NCBI RefSeq assembly: GCF_001426195.1
Contig: NZ_LMRS01000001.1
Location: forward strand, 1,035,162-1,099,161
Direction of reading: 5' to 3'
DNA: 64,000 nt
Origin: Sphingomonas sp. Leaf339
Lineage (GTDB): Bacteria > Pseudomonadota > Alphaproteobacteria > Sphingomonadales > Sphingomonadaceae
In this document: one piece after another, positions 47,946 through 57,586 of the stretch
How positions within the stretch are numbered: the stretch's first letter is position 1
How the letters are laid out: the number at the start of each line of letters is the position of its first letter
Notes under the pieces: generated by a model
Seen by the model: only the letters and a program-made list of their open reading frames with translations
Database searches by the model: none
Told to the model about the DNA's origin: nothing
Made by a program: the position numbers and the translations under genes

Positions 47946-47974
47946 CAAATGAGGGGTTTTGCCGCCGCGGTCAA
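47946..47974 (-). promoter_or_regulatory. Candidate promoter of tRNA-Cys
   Basis: On the minus strand TTGACC, 17 bases, CATTTG; the -10 is poor, but its end lies 15 bases before the tRNA. Confidence 0.35.
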
Positions 47975-48080
47975 CCACCAGATCGTTACCGGGCGATGAA
48001 CATCGTCGTCGAGCGTCGTTCAGCGGCCTGCCGCTACATCCTCCGCTGCGGGTTCCATCACCTTGCTCGCATCACCTCCA

Positions 48081-48108
48081 CGGCCCGGCGGTATCGTCCG
48101 CCGGGCCG
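48081..48108. terminator. Orphan hairpin, possible small-RNA terminator
   Basis: A perfect 11-bp stem (48081-48091 with 48098-48108, CGGCCCGGCGG arm) with a 6-base loop, followed by CTTCTTG. No gene on the plus strand ends here; the nearest upstream features are on the minus strand. It may end an unannotated small RNA from 47.95-48.08 kb or be a dispersed palindrome. Confidence 0.4.
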
Positions 48109-48171
48109 CTTCTTGTCCGGTAAGCATCATTCCCGCTTGGCGCATCCCGGCGGGCGCGGTACGTAGTCAAC

Positions 48172-48200
48172 CTTCAACAAGTGTATTGCACGACTATAAC
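48172..48200 (+). promoter_or_regulatory. Candidate promoter of the Pcm-like/tolC genes
   Basis: CTTCAA, 17 bases, TATAAC, 21 bases before the ATG at 48222. Confidence 0.35.
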
Positions 48201-48221
48201 GCTCGTGCCAGAAGGTCGGGG

Positions 48222-48890
48222 ATGACGACAACCAGCACCGATGCCGCGAACACCGCGGTCCTGCGCCATGCCATGGTGGCCAGCCAGTTGCGGACTAACG
48301 CGGTCAGCGACGCCCGCGTCGTGACCGCGATGGCGACCGTTCCGCGTGAGGATTTCATTCCCGACACCGAGGCCGCGCTCGTCTATCGCGACGCCGCGCT
48401 GCCACTGGGTGGCGGGCGCTTCCAGAATCCGCCGCTGGCGACCGCACGGTTGCTGACCGAGGCCGAGATCGTGTCGCAGGATCGCGTGCTGCTGATCGGC
48501 GCGACAACTGGCTACACCGCGGCGCTGATCGCCAAGCTGGGCGCAAAAGTGACGGCGGTGGAAAGTGACCCGGCACTGGCAGCGATCGCGCGCACCGCGT
48601 TGGCCGGTCTGCCCGATGTCGAGGTGATCGAAGGATCGCTTGCCCAGGGGCACGCTGCTGGCGCGCCGTATGACGTGCTGGTGATCGACGGCGCCGTGGA
48701 CGAACTTCCGATGGCGTTGACCGAGCAATTGCGCGTCGACGGCCGGATCACGACCGGTCTGGTCGAACGCGGCGTGACGCGGTTGGCCGCCGGTCGTCGT
48801 ACTGCCGGGGGGCAGGGTGTGCAGGCGTTCGTCGATGGCGAATGCGTGGTCCTGCCGGGTTTCGCCCGACCAGCCGCTTTCCGGTTCTGA
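48222..48890 (+). CDS. Protein-L-isoaspartate O-methyltransferase-like protein (degenerate)
   Basis: 222 residues on the Pcm scaffold. ATVPREDFIP matches the PRExF start, and RVLLIGATTGYTAALIAKLG stands for motif I, and VLVIDGAVDELP for the motif III region. However, the substrate loop normally reading GxGQTISQP is LGGGRFQNPPLA here, and the SAM loop GxGSGY is GATTGY. Isoaspartate repair activity is therefore doubtful. It lies five bases upstream of tolC and is probably co-transcribed with it. ATG at 48222 has GAAGG six bases upstream. Confidence 0.75.
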   Translation: MTTTSTDAANTAVLRHAMVASQLRTNAVSDARVVTAMATVPREDFIPDTEAALVYRDAALPLGGGRFQNPPLATARLLTEAEIVSQDRVLLIGATTGYTAALIAKLGAKVTAVESDPALAAIARTALAGLPDVEVIEGSLAQGHAAGAPYDVLVIDGAVDELPMALTEQLRVDGRITTGLVERGVTRLAAGRRTAGGQGVQAFVDGECVVLPGFARPAAFRF

Positions 48891-48895
48891 TCGAC

Positions 48896-50410
48896 ATGGG
48901 GGGGATGTCGATCCGGGCGGCAGCGTTGGTTGGCGCTGCCTTGTTCACCACGATGCCGGTGGCGGCGGAGACCCTGCGCGAGGCCTTGTTGAAGGCCTAT
49001 GCCAGCAATCCGACGCTGACGGGCCAGCGTGCCAACCAGCGCGCCGTCGATGAGAACGTGCCGATCGCGCGTGCGAATGGGCTGCCTTCGTTGAATGCGA
49101 CCGGGCAGGTGATCGACAATGTCGTGCAGGCGAACAACAACTTTCTGAATCCCGGCCGTCAGGCGACCGCCAATACCCAATTCAGCGTTCCGCTGTTTCA
49201 GGGCGGCGCAGTGCGCAATGCGGTATCTGCCGCGGAAACGCGCGTGGCGGCGGGCGTCGCCAACCTGCGCAGCACGGAGGCGAATCTCTTCACCAACGTC
49301 GTCGCGGCATACATGAACGTGATCCGCGACGAGGCGATCGTCGGCCTGAACACGCAGAACGTCCGCGTGCTCGACGTCAACCTCCAGGCCAGTCGCGACC
49401 GGTTTCAGGTCGGCGACCTGACCCGCACCGATGTCGCGCAGTCCGAGGCGCGGCTGGCGCTCGCCCGCGCACAGTTACAATCCGCGCAGGCGCAGCTGAT
49501 CTCCAGTCGCGAAAATTACATCAACCTCGTGGGCGATGCGCCGGTCGGGCTGGAGCTGCCGCCGACGCTGCCCAATCTTCCCGCTACTCCCGCTGCGGCG
49601 GTGACGGAGGCGTTAAGCAAGAACCCGCAGTTGCTGGCCGCGCGAAAGACACGCGATGCGACACGGTTCGATGTCGGCGTCGCCCGCGCCGGCCGATTGC
49701 CCCGCGTCAATGCGATCGCCAGCGGTAACTATTTCAACTATCTGGGTTCGCTGCCGTCGCAGTCCAACATCCCTGGTTCCGGCACCAGCGCCACCGCCGG
49801 CCTGCAATTGACCGTTCCGCTGTTTCAGGGCGGTCGGCCCGGTGCGCAGGTACGTCAGGCGCAGGCGTTGCAGTCGCAGGCGATCGAGAACGTCACCGCC
49901 ACCGAACGCGGCATCATTTCGCAGGCGCGATCGGCCTATGCCTTCTGGCAGTCGTCTCAACAGGTCATCGCATCGTCCGAAACCGCAGTGAACGCCAACA
50001 AGCTGTCGCTGGAGGGCGTGCGCGCCGAAAACAGCGTCGGCACCCGCACGATCATCGATATCCTGAACGCCGAACAGGAACTGCTCAACAGTCAGGTGAC
50101 GCTCGTCACCGCGCGCCGCGACGCCTATGTCGCGGGTTTCGCGCTGCTGGCGGCGATGGGCGATGCAGAGGCGCGCGATTTGGGGCTGGATGGCGGTTCG
50201 CTGTACGATCCGACGATCAACTATCGCCGCGTCCGGCATAGCATCAACGACTGGGCCAACGACAGCGAGCCGCAGCCGGTCGCCTCTACCACCACCACGA
50301 CCCCTGCCCAAAATGCCACAGTGACGCGGCCACTTGATCCGATGCTCGATACGAATATTGACAGAAGCCCTGCATTGACCACAGGAACGGCGTCACCGAA
50401 CCGCCAATAA
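48896..50410 (+). CDS. TolC family outer membrane efflux protein
   Basis: 504 residues: a signal peptide (to PVAAE) and two outer-membrane-efflux repeats that form the alpha-barrel/beta-barrel channel. Each repeat has a FSVPLFQGG or LTVPLFQGG strand motif followed by long helices rich in Gln, Arg and Ala. The C-terminal 60 residues are Thr/Pro-rich and beyond the channel domain. It exports drugs or proteins with inner-membrane partners, none encoded here. ATG at 48896 or 48905 could be the start; both precede the signal peptide. Confidence 0.9.
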   Translation: MGGMSIRAAALVGAALFTTMPVAAETLREALLKAYASNPTLTGQRANQRAVDENVPIARANGLPSLNATGQVIDNVVQANNNFLNPGRQATANTQFSVPLFQGGAVRNAVSAAETRVAAGVANLRSTEANLFTNVVAAYMNVIRDEAIVGLNTQNVRVLDVNLQASRDRFQVGDLTRTDVAQSEARLALARAQLQSAQAQLISSRENYINLVGDAPVGLELPPTLPNLPATPAAAVTEALSKNPQLLAARKTRDATRFDVGVARAGRLPRVNAIASGNYFNYLGSLPSQSNIPGSGTSATAGLQLTVPLFQGGRPGAQVRQAQALQSQAIENVTATERGIISQARSAYAFWQSSQQVIASSETAVNANKLSLEGVRAENSVGTRTIIDILNAEQELLNSQVTLVTARRDAYVAGFALLAAMGDAEARDLGLDGGSLYDPTINYRRVRHSINDWANDSEPQPVASTTTTTPAQNATVTRPLDPMLDTNIDRSPALTTGTASPNRQ

Positions 50411-50438
50411 CTGGGTGGTCGCAAGGGACTAGCGGGAC

Positions 50439-51002
50439 ATGGGGGATATGAGCGCCGAGCCGTCGATGGAGGAAATCCTGTCTTCCATCAAACGGATCAT
50501 CGCCGAAGAGGGCGACGGGCCGATGCGGAACCGTCGCGCACCGCGCACGCCCCCGCCGCCATCGATTGTCGAGGAAGATGAAGACGACGACACCGAGGTG
50601 CTGGAACTCAGCGATCCGATGCCGTCGACGCCCTTTCACGAAACCACACCCGATCCCGTGATCGACGAGCCGGCGCCGCGTCCGGAAGCCGTCGCGCCGC
50701 GCGCCGCTGCCCCGGTGCCACCCGTCGCGCCGCCGGTCGCCGCTCAGCCGGCCGCCGCGCCTGCCGTCGACACGATCCTGTCGTCCCGTGCAGCCGAGGC
50801 AAGCCGCAGCTCGCTCGACAGCCTGACCCGTATGATCGTCCGCTCGGACACGGCCGGCCCCGGCAATGACGGCACGTTGGAAGGACTGGTGCGTGAGATG
50901 CTACGTCCGATGCTGCGCGACTGGCTCGATTCGCAGTTGCCCGGCATAGTGGAGAAGATGGTCGCGGCCGAAATAGCTCGGATTACCGGCCAGTCACGCT
51001 GA
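50439..51002 (+). CDS. PopZ-like polar organising protein (DUF2497)
   Basis: 187 residues. An N-terminal EPSMEEILSSIKRIIAEE helix (client-binding region in PopZ), an acidic Pro-rich disordered middle (about 30-115), and a C-terminal GTLEGLVREMLRPMLRDWLD followed by SQLPGIVEKMVAAEIARI oligomerisation region. In Caulobacter PopZ forms a polar condensate that anchors centromeres and signalling proteins. ATG at 50439 is used; the ATG at 50448 is equally possible. It lies between tolC and a peptidase gene. Confidence 0.85.
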   Translation: MGDMSAEPSMEEILSSIKRIIAEEGDGPMRNRRAPRTPPPPSIVEEDEDDDTEVLELSDPMPSTPFHETTPDPVIDEPAPRPEAVAPRAAAPVPPVAPPVAAQPAAAPAVDTILSSRAAEASRSSLDSLTRMIVRSDTAGPGNDGTLEGLVREMLRPMLRDWLDSQLPGIVEKMVAAEIARITGQSR

Positions 51003-51135
51003 TCCGCGACATGACGTAACCGGGTTCCCACAGATGTGCCTTCAGGCCCTGTCGGCGCCCGGATACGTAAGCAAAACTAATACAAATCTGTCGGCGGGCG
51101 TTGACGCCCGCGCGCGCTGATATAGCGTCGCGGCC

Positions 51136-53172
51136 ATGAAGCATCTGTTCCTCGCCGGCGTTGCGCTGGCCTCCGCCGCCACCCCCGCCGTCGCCCGCCA
51201 ACTCACCATCCAGGACGTCACGATGCTGTCCCGCATCGGCGCGCCGACCGCGTCGAAGGACGGCCGCTGGCTGGTTTGGGCCCAGCGCGAAACCGATCTG
51301 GCCAACGACCGCGGTCGCTACGACCTATGGCGGCTCGATTTGACCAAGCGCGGCGCGGCGCCGGACAAGCTCGCGGCGGAACCGGACGTCAACGAGAACG
51401 ACCCGCAGATCGTCGGCGACACCGTGTACTTCACCTCTGACAAGGGCGGTGGCGACGGTGCGGTCTGGGCGATCCCGATCGCTGGCGGTGCCGCGCGCCA
51501 GGTAACGCGCTTCGCGGGCGGTTTCGGCGGTTTCAAGGTATCGCCCGACGCGACGAAGCTCGCCATCTGGGCCGACCGCAAGCCCGGCGCGCCGACCCTC
51601 GCGCCGCCCATGGAGAAGAAGGCCGCCGATGCCGGCTCGGGCCGCACCTATGACCGGCTGTTCGTGCGGCATTGGGACACATGGGCGGACGGCACCCGTT
51701 CGCAACTGTTCGTCCTGCCGCTCACCCCCGCCGGCGCGACCGGTGACGGCGTCGCGATCGAAAACGGACTGACCGGCGACGCCCCCTCCAAACCGTTCGG
51801 TGGCGGCGAAGAAGTAACGTGGAGTCCCGACGGCAAGACGATATTCTTCGCGCTGCGTCAGGCCGGCGAGATCGAGTCGACCTCGACCAACCTCGACGTC
51901 TGGTCCACCTCCACTGATGGTCAGGCCGCGCCGACCAATCTCACTGCGTCGAACAAGGCGACCGATATGCTGCCGACCCTGTCGCCCGACGGCCGCAGCC
52001 TCGCCTATGTCGCGATGAAGCGTCCCGGCTTCGAAGCCGACCGACAGGTCCTGATGATCCGCGATCTCGCCTCTGGCAATGTCCGTGCGCTGACCGAGGG
52101 ATGGGACCGTTCGGTCGCCTCCATCACCTGGGCGCTCGATGGTCGTTCGCTCCTCGTCACGGCCGACGACGTGCAGGAAACCCCGCTGTTCCGCGTCGAT
52201 GCGACTAGTGACAAGGTTACGCGCCTGACGAAGGAAGGCCATGTCTCCTCTGTCGTCGCCACGCCGAAAGGCGCGGTGATCGCGATGAACAGCCTCGTCG
52301 CGCCTGACGATTTCTACAGCATCACCGGCACCGGCCAGCCGCAGCGCCTGACCAGCGTCAACGCCGCGAAACTGGCCGGCATCGACTTGCCCACCGTCTC
52401 CCGCTTCTCGTTCACCGGCGCCAACAACGACACCGTTTATGGCTATGCCGTGAAGCCCTATGGCAGCACCGGCAAGGTGCCCGTCGCCTACATGGTCCAT
52501 GGCGGGCCGCAGGGGTCGAGCAACAACAGCTGGTCCTATCGCTGGAACCCGGCGGTGTTCGCGGGCGCCGGTTACGGCCTCGTCGCCGTCGATTTCCACG
52601 GCTCCACCGGTTACGGACAGGGCTTCACCGACGCGATCAGCAATAATTGGGGCGGCTGGCCGCTGGAGGACCTGCAAAAGGGCCTCGCCGCCGCTACCAC
52701 GAAATATACGTGGCTCGACGGCGACAAGGCCTGCGCCCTCGGCGCGTCCTATGGCGGCTACATGATGAACTGGATCGAGGGTCAGTGGCCCGATCGCTTC
52801 AAATGCATCGTCCAGCACGACGGCGTCTTCGACGCCCGTGCCATGGCGTACGAAACCGAGGAGCTGTGGTTCGACGAATGGGAACATGGCGGCAAGACCT
52901 ATTACGAGGATCCCGCCGCATTCGAAAAGTGGAACCCGGTCAATTTCGTTGATCGGTGGAAAACGCCGATGCTGGTCATTACCAGCGAAAAGGACTTCCG
53001 CATTCCCTATACGCAAGGGCTGGCCAGCTTCACCGCGCTCCAGCGCCGTGGCATCCCGTCGCGCCTGCTCGTCTTCCCGAATGAGAATCACTGGGTCCTG
53101 AAACCGAAGAACAGCCGGCAATGGTATGGCGAGGTGCTCGGCTGGATGGACAAGTGGACGAAGACGCAATGA
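51136..53172 (+). CDS. S9-family (prolyl oligopeptidase-type) exported peptidase
   Basis: 678 residues: a signal peptide (to PAVAR), a seven-bladed beta-propeller (about 30-410) and an alpha/beta hydrolase domain. The triad is Ser in GASYGGYMMNW, Asp in TSEKDFRIPY and His in NENHWVLKP; YMVHGGPQGSSNNSW is the oxyanion loop region. It probably removes dipeptides or acyl-amino acids in the periplasm. A TATAGC (51121-51126) close to the ATG and TTGACG at 51101 may be its promoter, though the 14-base spacer is short. Confidence 0.9.
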   Translation: MKHLFLAGVALASAATPAVARQLTIQDVTMLSRIGAPTASKDGRWLVWAQRETDLANDRGRYDLWRLDLTKRGAAPDKLAAEPDVNENDPQIVGDTVYFTSDKGGGDGAVWAIPIAGGAARQVTRFAGGFGGFKVSPDATKLAIWADRKPGAPTLAPPMEKKAADAGSGRTYDRLFVRHWDTWADGTRSQLFVLPLTPAGATGDGVAIENGLTGDAPSKPFGGGEEVTWSPDGKTIFFALRQAGEIESTSTNLDVWSTSTDGQAAPTNLTASNKATDMLPTLSPDGRSLAYVAMKRPGFEADRQVLMIRDLASGNVRALTEGWDRSVASITWALDGRSLLVTADDVQETPLFRVDATSDKVTRLTKEGHVSSVVATPKGAVIAMNSLVAPDDFYSITGTGQPQRLTSVNAAKLAGIDLPTVSRFSFTGANNDTVYGYAVKPYGSTGKVPVAYMVHGGPQGSSNNSWSYRWNPAVFAGAGYGLVAVDFHGSTGYGQGFTDAISNNWGGWPLEDLQKGLAAATTKYTWLDGDKACALGASYGGYMMNWIEGQWPDRFKCIVQHDGVFDARAMAYETEELWFDEWEHGGKTYYEDPAAFEKWNPVNFVDRWKTPMLVITSEKDFRIPYTQGLASFTALQRRGIPSRLLVFPNENHWVLKPKNSRQWYGEVLGWMDKWTKTQ

Positions 53173-53184
53173 CGTCGCGCCAGC

Positions 53185-53213
53185 TTTCGCCAAGGGAGCG
53201 GAGTGGCTAAGGG
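53185..53213 (+). promoter_or_regulatory. Candidate promoter of valS (leaderless type)
   Basis: TTTCGC, 17 bases, TAAGGG. The -10 ends six bases before the valS ATG; the -35 is weak. Confidence 0.4.
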
Positions 53214-53219
53214 CTCGTC

Positions 53220-55862
53220 ATGACCGAGCTTCCGAAAACCTTCGATCCCGCCGCCATCGAGCAACACTGGTACGCGCATTGGGAGGCGAACGGCCTGTTC
53301 CGCCCCGACCGGCCGGGCGCGGAGCCGTGGACGATCGTCAACCCGCCGCCGAACGTCACCGGCAGCCTGCACATCGGCCACGCGCTCGACAACACGTTGC
53401 AGGACATCCTGACCCGTCATGCCCGGCTGAAGGGCAAGGATGCGATGTGGGTCGTCGGCACCGATCACGCCGGCATCGCGACGCAGATGGTGGTGGAGCG
53501 CAATCTGGCGAAGGACGGCGTCAAGCGCACCGATCTCGGCCGCGACGCCTTTGTCGACAAGGTCTGGGCATGGAAGGCGGAATCGGGCGGCCAGATCACC
53601 GGTCAGCTCCGCCGCCTCGGCTGTTCGATGCATTGGGCGAACGAGCGCTTCACGATGGACGAGGGCTTTTCCGCCGCCGTCCTGAAGGTGTTTGTCGACC
53701 TTCACAAACAGGGGCTGCTGTATCGCGACAAGCGGCTGGTCAACTGGGACGCGGGCCTCGGCACCGCGATCAGCGATCTTGAGGTCGAGACGCGCGAGAT
53801 CCAGGGCAAGTTCTGGCACCTCACCTACCCCTTGGCTGACGGTAGCGGTACGATCTCGGTCGCCACCACCCGGCCGGAGACGATGCTCGCCGACATGGCG
53901 GTCGCCGTGAACCCCGCCGACGAGCGCTACACTGCGCTGATCGGGCAGACGGTGAAGCTGCCGATCACCGGCCGCCTGATCCCCATCATCGCCGACGAAC
54001 ACGCCGATCCGGAACTGGGCAGCGGTGCGGTGAAGATCACCCCCGGCCATGATTTCAACGACTTCGAGGTGGGACGTCGCGCCGGCATTGAAGCGCGCGA
54101 CATGCTGAACATGCTCGATGCGAAGGCGCGCATCGTCGATTGCGGCGGCGTTCCCGAAGAATTGATCGGCCTCGACCGGTTTGCGGCACGCACACGCATC
54201 GTAGATATGCTGGAGGAAGCCGGCGCGCTGGAACGCGTCGAGGACCGCGTCATCCAGACGCCTTACGGCGACCGGTCCGGCGTGGTCATCGAACCGTGGC
54301 TGACCGACCAATGGTATGTCGACGCCAAGACGCTGGCCCAGCCCGCGATCGAGGCCGTCCGCTCCGGCGCGATCCATCTGGTGCCCAAGACGTGGGAGAA
54401 GACCTTCTTCAACTGGATGGAGAACATCCAGCCATGGTGCGTCTCGCGGCAACTGTGGTGGGGGCATCAAATCCCGGCATGGTTCGCCGACGATGGCCAG
54501 ATCTTCGTCGCCGAAACCGAAGCGGAGGCGCAGGCGCAGGCAGGCGAGGGCGTCCCGCTCACCCGCGATCCCGACGTGCTCGACACATGGTTCTCCTCTG
54601 CCCTCTGGCCCTTCGCCACGCTCGGCTGGCCCGAAAACGGCGACGCGACGCTGGGCGGACGTTACCCCAACGACGTCCTGATCTCCGGCTTCGACATCCT
54701 GTTCTTCTGGAACGCCCGCATGATGATGCAGGGCATCCATTTCATGGGAGATGTGCCTTTCAAGACGCTGTATCTCCACGGTCTTGTCCGCGCTGCCGAT
54801 GGTGCGAAGATGTCGAAGTCGAAAGGCAACACCGTCGATCCGCTGGGCCTGATCGACAAATACGGCGCCGACGCGCTGCGCTTCTTCATGGCGGCGATGG
54901 AGAGCCAGGGCCGCGACATCAAGATGGATGAGAAGCGGGTCGAGGGGTATCGCAACTTCGCGACAAAGCTATGGAATGCCGCGCGTTTCTGTCAGTTCAA
55001 TGGCATCGGTGGATCGACCACGCTGGAACCGCCCGTCGCCACCCATGCGGTGAACAAGTGGATCGTCGCCGAATGCGTCGCGACGGTGCAGGCGGTCGAT
55101 TTGGCGCTCGCCGAATACCGCTTCGACGCCGCCGCCAACGCGATCTACCAGTTCGTCTGGAGCCGGTTCTGCGACTGGTATGTCGAACTCATCAAGCCTG
55201 TGTCGAACGGCGAGCAGCGCGGCACGATCGATGACGAGACGAAGGCCGTTGCCGGCTGGACGCTCGACCAGATCCTCGTCCTGCTGCATCCCTTCATGCC
55301 GTTCATCACCGAGGAACTGTGGCACGGCCTCAGTGAGCGCGATCATGACCTGATCGTCGGTCATTGGCCGATGCCCGACGCCCGCGCGCTAGATCCGGCG
55401 GCGAGTAAGGAGATCGACTGGCTGATCCGCCTCGTCTCCGAAATCCGCGCCGCGCGCACGGAGCTGAACGTACCGCCGGGCGCCCGCCTGCCGCTTCATG
55501 TCCGCGATTCCGGCGACCTGACTACCGATCGGCTGGTCCGGCAGCAGGCGGTCATTGCCCGTCTTGCCCGCGTCGATCTGACTGTCGGTGGATCGACCGG
55601 CGGCGCGGCGCAGGTCGTCGTCGACGAGGCGACGTTCGTCCTGCCGCTCGAAGGCGTGATCGACCTCGACGCCGAACGCGCCCGCCTTACCAAGGCGATC
55701 GCCGCGGCGGAGAAGGAGCGCGACGCGCTCGGTGGTCGCCTGTCGAACGCCAGCTTTGTCGAACGCGCCAAGCCCGAAGCCGTCGAAAAAGCTCGCGCCG
55801 ACCATGCCGACAAGATGGCCGAAGCCGCGCGTCTCCATGCGGCGCTGGGGCGATTGGGATAA
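53220..55862 (+). CDS. valS: Valine-tRNA ligase
   Basis: 880 residues, class I synthetase. The HIGH motif is [14 protein letters not shown] (about residue 50), a CP1 editing insertion follows, and [14 protein letters not shown] is the KMSKS loop. After the anticodon-binding domain there is a C-terminal coiled-coil ([20 protein letters not shown] region) as usual for ValRS. ATG at 53220 fits the conserved N-terminus [17 protein letters not shown]. Confidence 0.97.
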   Translation: MTELPKTFDPAAIEQHWYAHWEANGLFRPDRPGAEPWTIVNPPPNVTGSLHIGHALDNTLQDILTRHARLKGKDAMWVVGTDHAGIATQMVVERNLAKDGVKRTDLGRDAFVDKVWAWKAESGGQITGQLRRLGCSMHWANERFTMDEGFSAAVLKVFVDLHKQGLLYRDKRLVNWDAGLGTAISDLEVETREIQGKFWHLTYPLADGSGTISVATTRPETMLADMAVAVNPADERYTALIGQTVKLPITGRLIPIIADEHADPELGSGAVKITPGHDFNDFEVGRRAGIEARDMLNMLDAKARIVDCGGVPEELIGLDRFAARTRIVDMLEEAGALERVEDRVIQTPYGDRSGVVIEPWLTDQWYVDAKTLAQPAIEAVRSGAIHLVPKTWEKTFFNWMENIQPWCVSRQLWWGHQIPAWFADDGQIFVAETEAEAQAQAGEGVPLTRDPDVLDTWFSSALWPFATLGWPENGDATLGGRYPNDVLISGFDILFFWNARMMMQGIHFMGDVPFKTLYLHGLVRAADGAKMSKSKGNTVDPLGLIDKYGADALRFFMAAMESQGRDIKMDEKRVEGYRNFATKLWNAARFCQFNGIGGSTTLEPPVATHAVNKWIVAECVATVQAVDLALAEYRFDAAANAIYQFVWSRFCDWYVELIKPVSNGEQRGTIDDETKAVAGWTLDQILVLLHPFMPFITEELWHGLSERDHDLIVGHWPMPDARALDPAASKEIDWLIRLVSEIRAARTELNVPPGARLPLHVRDSGDLTTDRLVRQQAVIARLARVDLTVGGSTGGAAQVVVDEATFVLPLEGVIDLDAERARLTKAIAAAEKERDALGGRLSNASFVERAKPEAVEKARADHADKMAEAARLHAALGRLG

Positions 55863-55886
55863 CTCCCCAAACGAATATCACTCGTC

Positions 55887-55970
55887 CCCCGGCGAAGGCC
55901 GGGGTCCAGTTGGCATAGCCTGTCGATAGAAGCGCAACGTCCCCCAACTGAACCCCGGCCTCCGCCGGGG
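55887..55970. repeat. Paired inverted palindromes after valS
   Basis: Two CCCCGGC hairpins (55887-55904 with GAAG loop; 55953-55970) face each other. A longer inverted repeat links them (55896-55913 with 55944-55961, 17 of 18 paired). The unit resembles composite REP elements and may end the valS transcript. Confidence 0.65.
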
Positions 55971-56093
55971 AACGGTGAGCGGTGAGTGGTGATCCAAACA
56001 ACGAAACCACACCGAAAGCCTGTCCTACATCCCCCCGATCAGGCATAGCCTGCGCCGGGGACCGCAACCTGCGTCGCCCGGACAGGAGCGGCA

Positions 56094-57527
56094 GTGGCCA
56101 GGCCTCAACGTGATCTCACCACCGGCCCGATCGGCAAGACGCTGATCGCCTTTGCGTTGCCGACCCTGGGATCGAACATCCTCCAGTCGCTGAACGGATC
56201 GATCAACGCGATCTGGGTCGGTCGTTTTCTGGGCGAAGATGCGCTGGCCGCGACCTCGAATGCCAACATCATTATGTTCCTGATGTTCGGCGCGGTCTTC
56301 GGCTTCGGCATGGCGGCGACGATTTTGGTCGGGCAAAGCTGGGGCCGACGCGATGTGGAGGGCGCGCGCCGGGCCTTCGGCTCCGCGATCGGCCTGGTGC
56401 TGGCGGTGTCATGCGTCGTCGCGGTGCTCGGCTATGTCTTCTCGCACGACATCCTCGTCTTGCTCGCCACGCCGGGACCGGCGCTGCCGCTGGCGGAGGA
56501 TTATCTCCGCGTCATCTTCCTCGGTTTGCCCGCGTCGATGATGATCGTCCTCATCATGATGGGCCTGCGTGGCACGGGCGATGCCATGACGCCCCTGTGG
56601 TTCATGGTGCTCGGTGTCGTCCTCGATGCCGGTCTCAATCCGCTGCTTATCATCGGTATCGGTCCGTTCCCGCGGCTGGGCATCGCCGGTTCGGCACTGG
56701 CGACGCTGATCTCGGGCAGCGTCTCGGTCATCGCGCTTGCCGCCTATATCAACTGGCGCGACCTGCCGATCCGGTTGAAGGGCGCGGAACTGGCCTTCGT
56801 CCGCCCCGATCCGGCGCTCGTGCGCCTGATCGTCGGCAAGGGGTTGCCGATCGGCGCGCAGATGCTCGTCATCTCGGTCGCGTCGCTGGCGATGATCGGC
56901 CTCGTCAACCGGGAGGGTGTGGCGACCAGCGCGGCATATGGCGTGACGCTGCAACTATGGGCCTACGTCCAGATGCCCGCATTGGCGGTCGGCGCCGCGG
57001 TCAGCGCCATGGCCGCGCAGAATATCGGCGCGAACCGGTGGGACCGGGTGGCACAGATCACCCGTGCCGGCCTGCTGTATAATCTCGCTCTCACCGGGGT
57101 AATGATCGTCGCTGTGCTATGGTTCGACCGATCGACGCTCGGCCTGTTTCTCAGCGCCGACAGCCCCGCAATCCCGATCGCCCAGCGGATCAGCATGATC
57201 GCGACGTGGAGCTTCCTGCTGTTCGGTGCGACGATGGTGCTGTTCGGCACCGTCCGCGCCAATGGCGCGGTATGGGGGCCACTACTGATCCTGTTCACCG
57301 CCATGTTCCCCGTCCGCCTCGGCCTCGCGCTGGCGCTCCACGAGACGCTCGGCGCGGACGCCTTGTGGTGGAGCTTCCCCGCCGGTTCCGCCGCGACGCT
57401 TTTGGGCGCGACGCTCTATTATCTGTACGGCCCGTGGCGGAAATCGGCGTTGCTGGCTCCTCATCCGCAACAGGCTGATGGGGCAAGAGGAGAGCTTCTA
57501 ACTGAAAATGTCAGCACTGCCGAGTAA
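56094..57527 (+). CDS. MATE-family efflux transporter
   Basis: 477 residues, 12 membrane helices in two MatE halves. It exports cationic drugs or metabolites using Na+ or H+. LPTLGSNILQSLNGSINAIWVGRFLG and the matching second-half segment LPIGAQMLVISVASLAMIGLVN are typical. The start is GTG at 56094 with AGGAG five bases upstream. The C-terminal tail is short and polar. It ends convergently with the lipid kinase gene. Confidence 0.92.
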   Translation: MARPQRDLTTGPIGKTLIAFALPTLGSNILQSLNGSINAIWVGRFLGEDALAATSNANIIMFLMFGAVFGFGMAATILVGQSWGRRDVEGARRAFGSAIGLVLAVSCVVAVLGYVFSHDILVLLATPGPALPLAEDYLRVIFLGLPASMMIVLIMMGLRGTGDAMTPLWFMVLGVVLDAGLNPLLIIGIGPFPRLGIAGSALATLISGSVSVIALAAYINWRDLPIRLKGAELAFVRPDPALVRLIVGKGLPIGAQMLVISVASLAMIGLVNREGVATSAAYGVTLQLWAYVQMPALAVGAAVSAMAAQNIGANRWDRVAQITRAGLLYNLALTGVMIVAVLWFDRSTLGLFLSADSPAIPIAQRISMIATWSFLLFGATMVLFGTVRANGAVWGPLLILFTAMFPVRLGLALALHETLGADALWWSFPAGSAATLLGATLYYLYGPWRKSALLAPHPQQADGARGELLTENVSTAE

Positions 57528-57586
57528 ATCGTTCAAATCATTGATAATACCGCACCTAGTCAATGCGATTTAGGCCTAACCTTAGC

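Noticed and set aside
47591..48166. 191-aa plus-strand ORF across the pilin gene and tRNA-Cys
   Set aside because: It crosses a tRNA and an antisense pilin gene; no ribosome binding site or domain.
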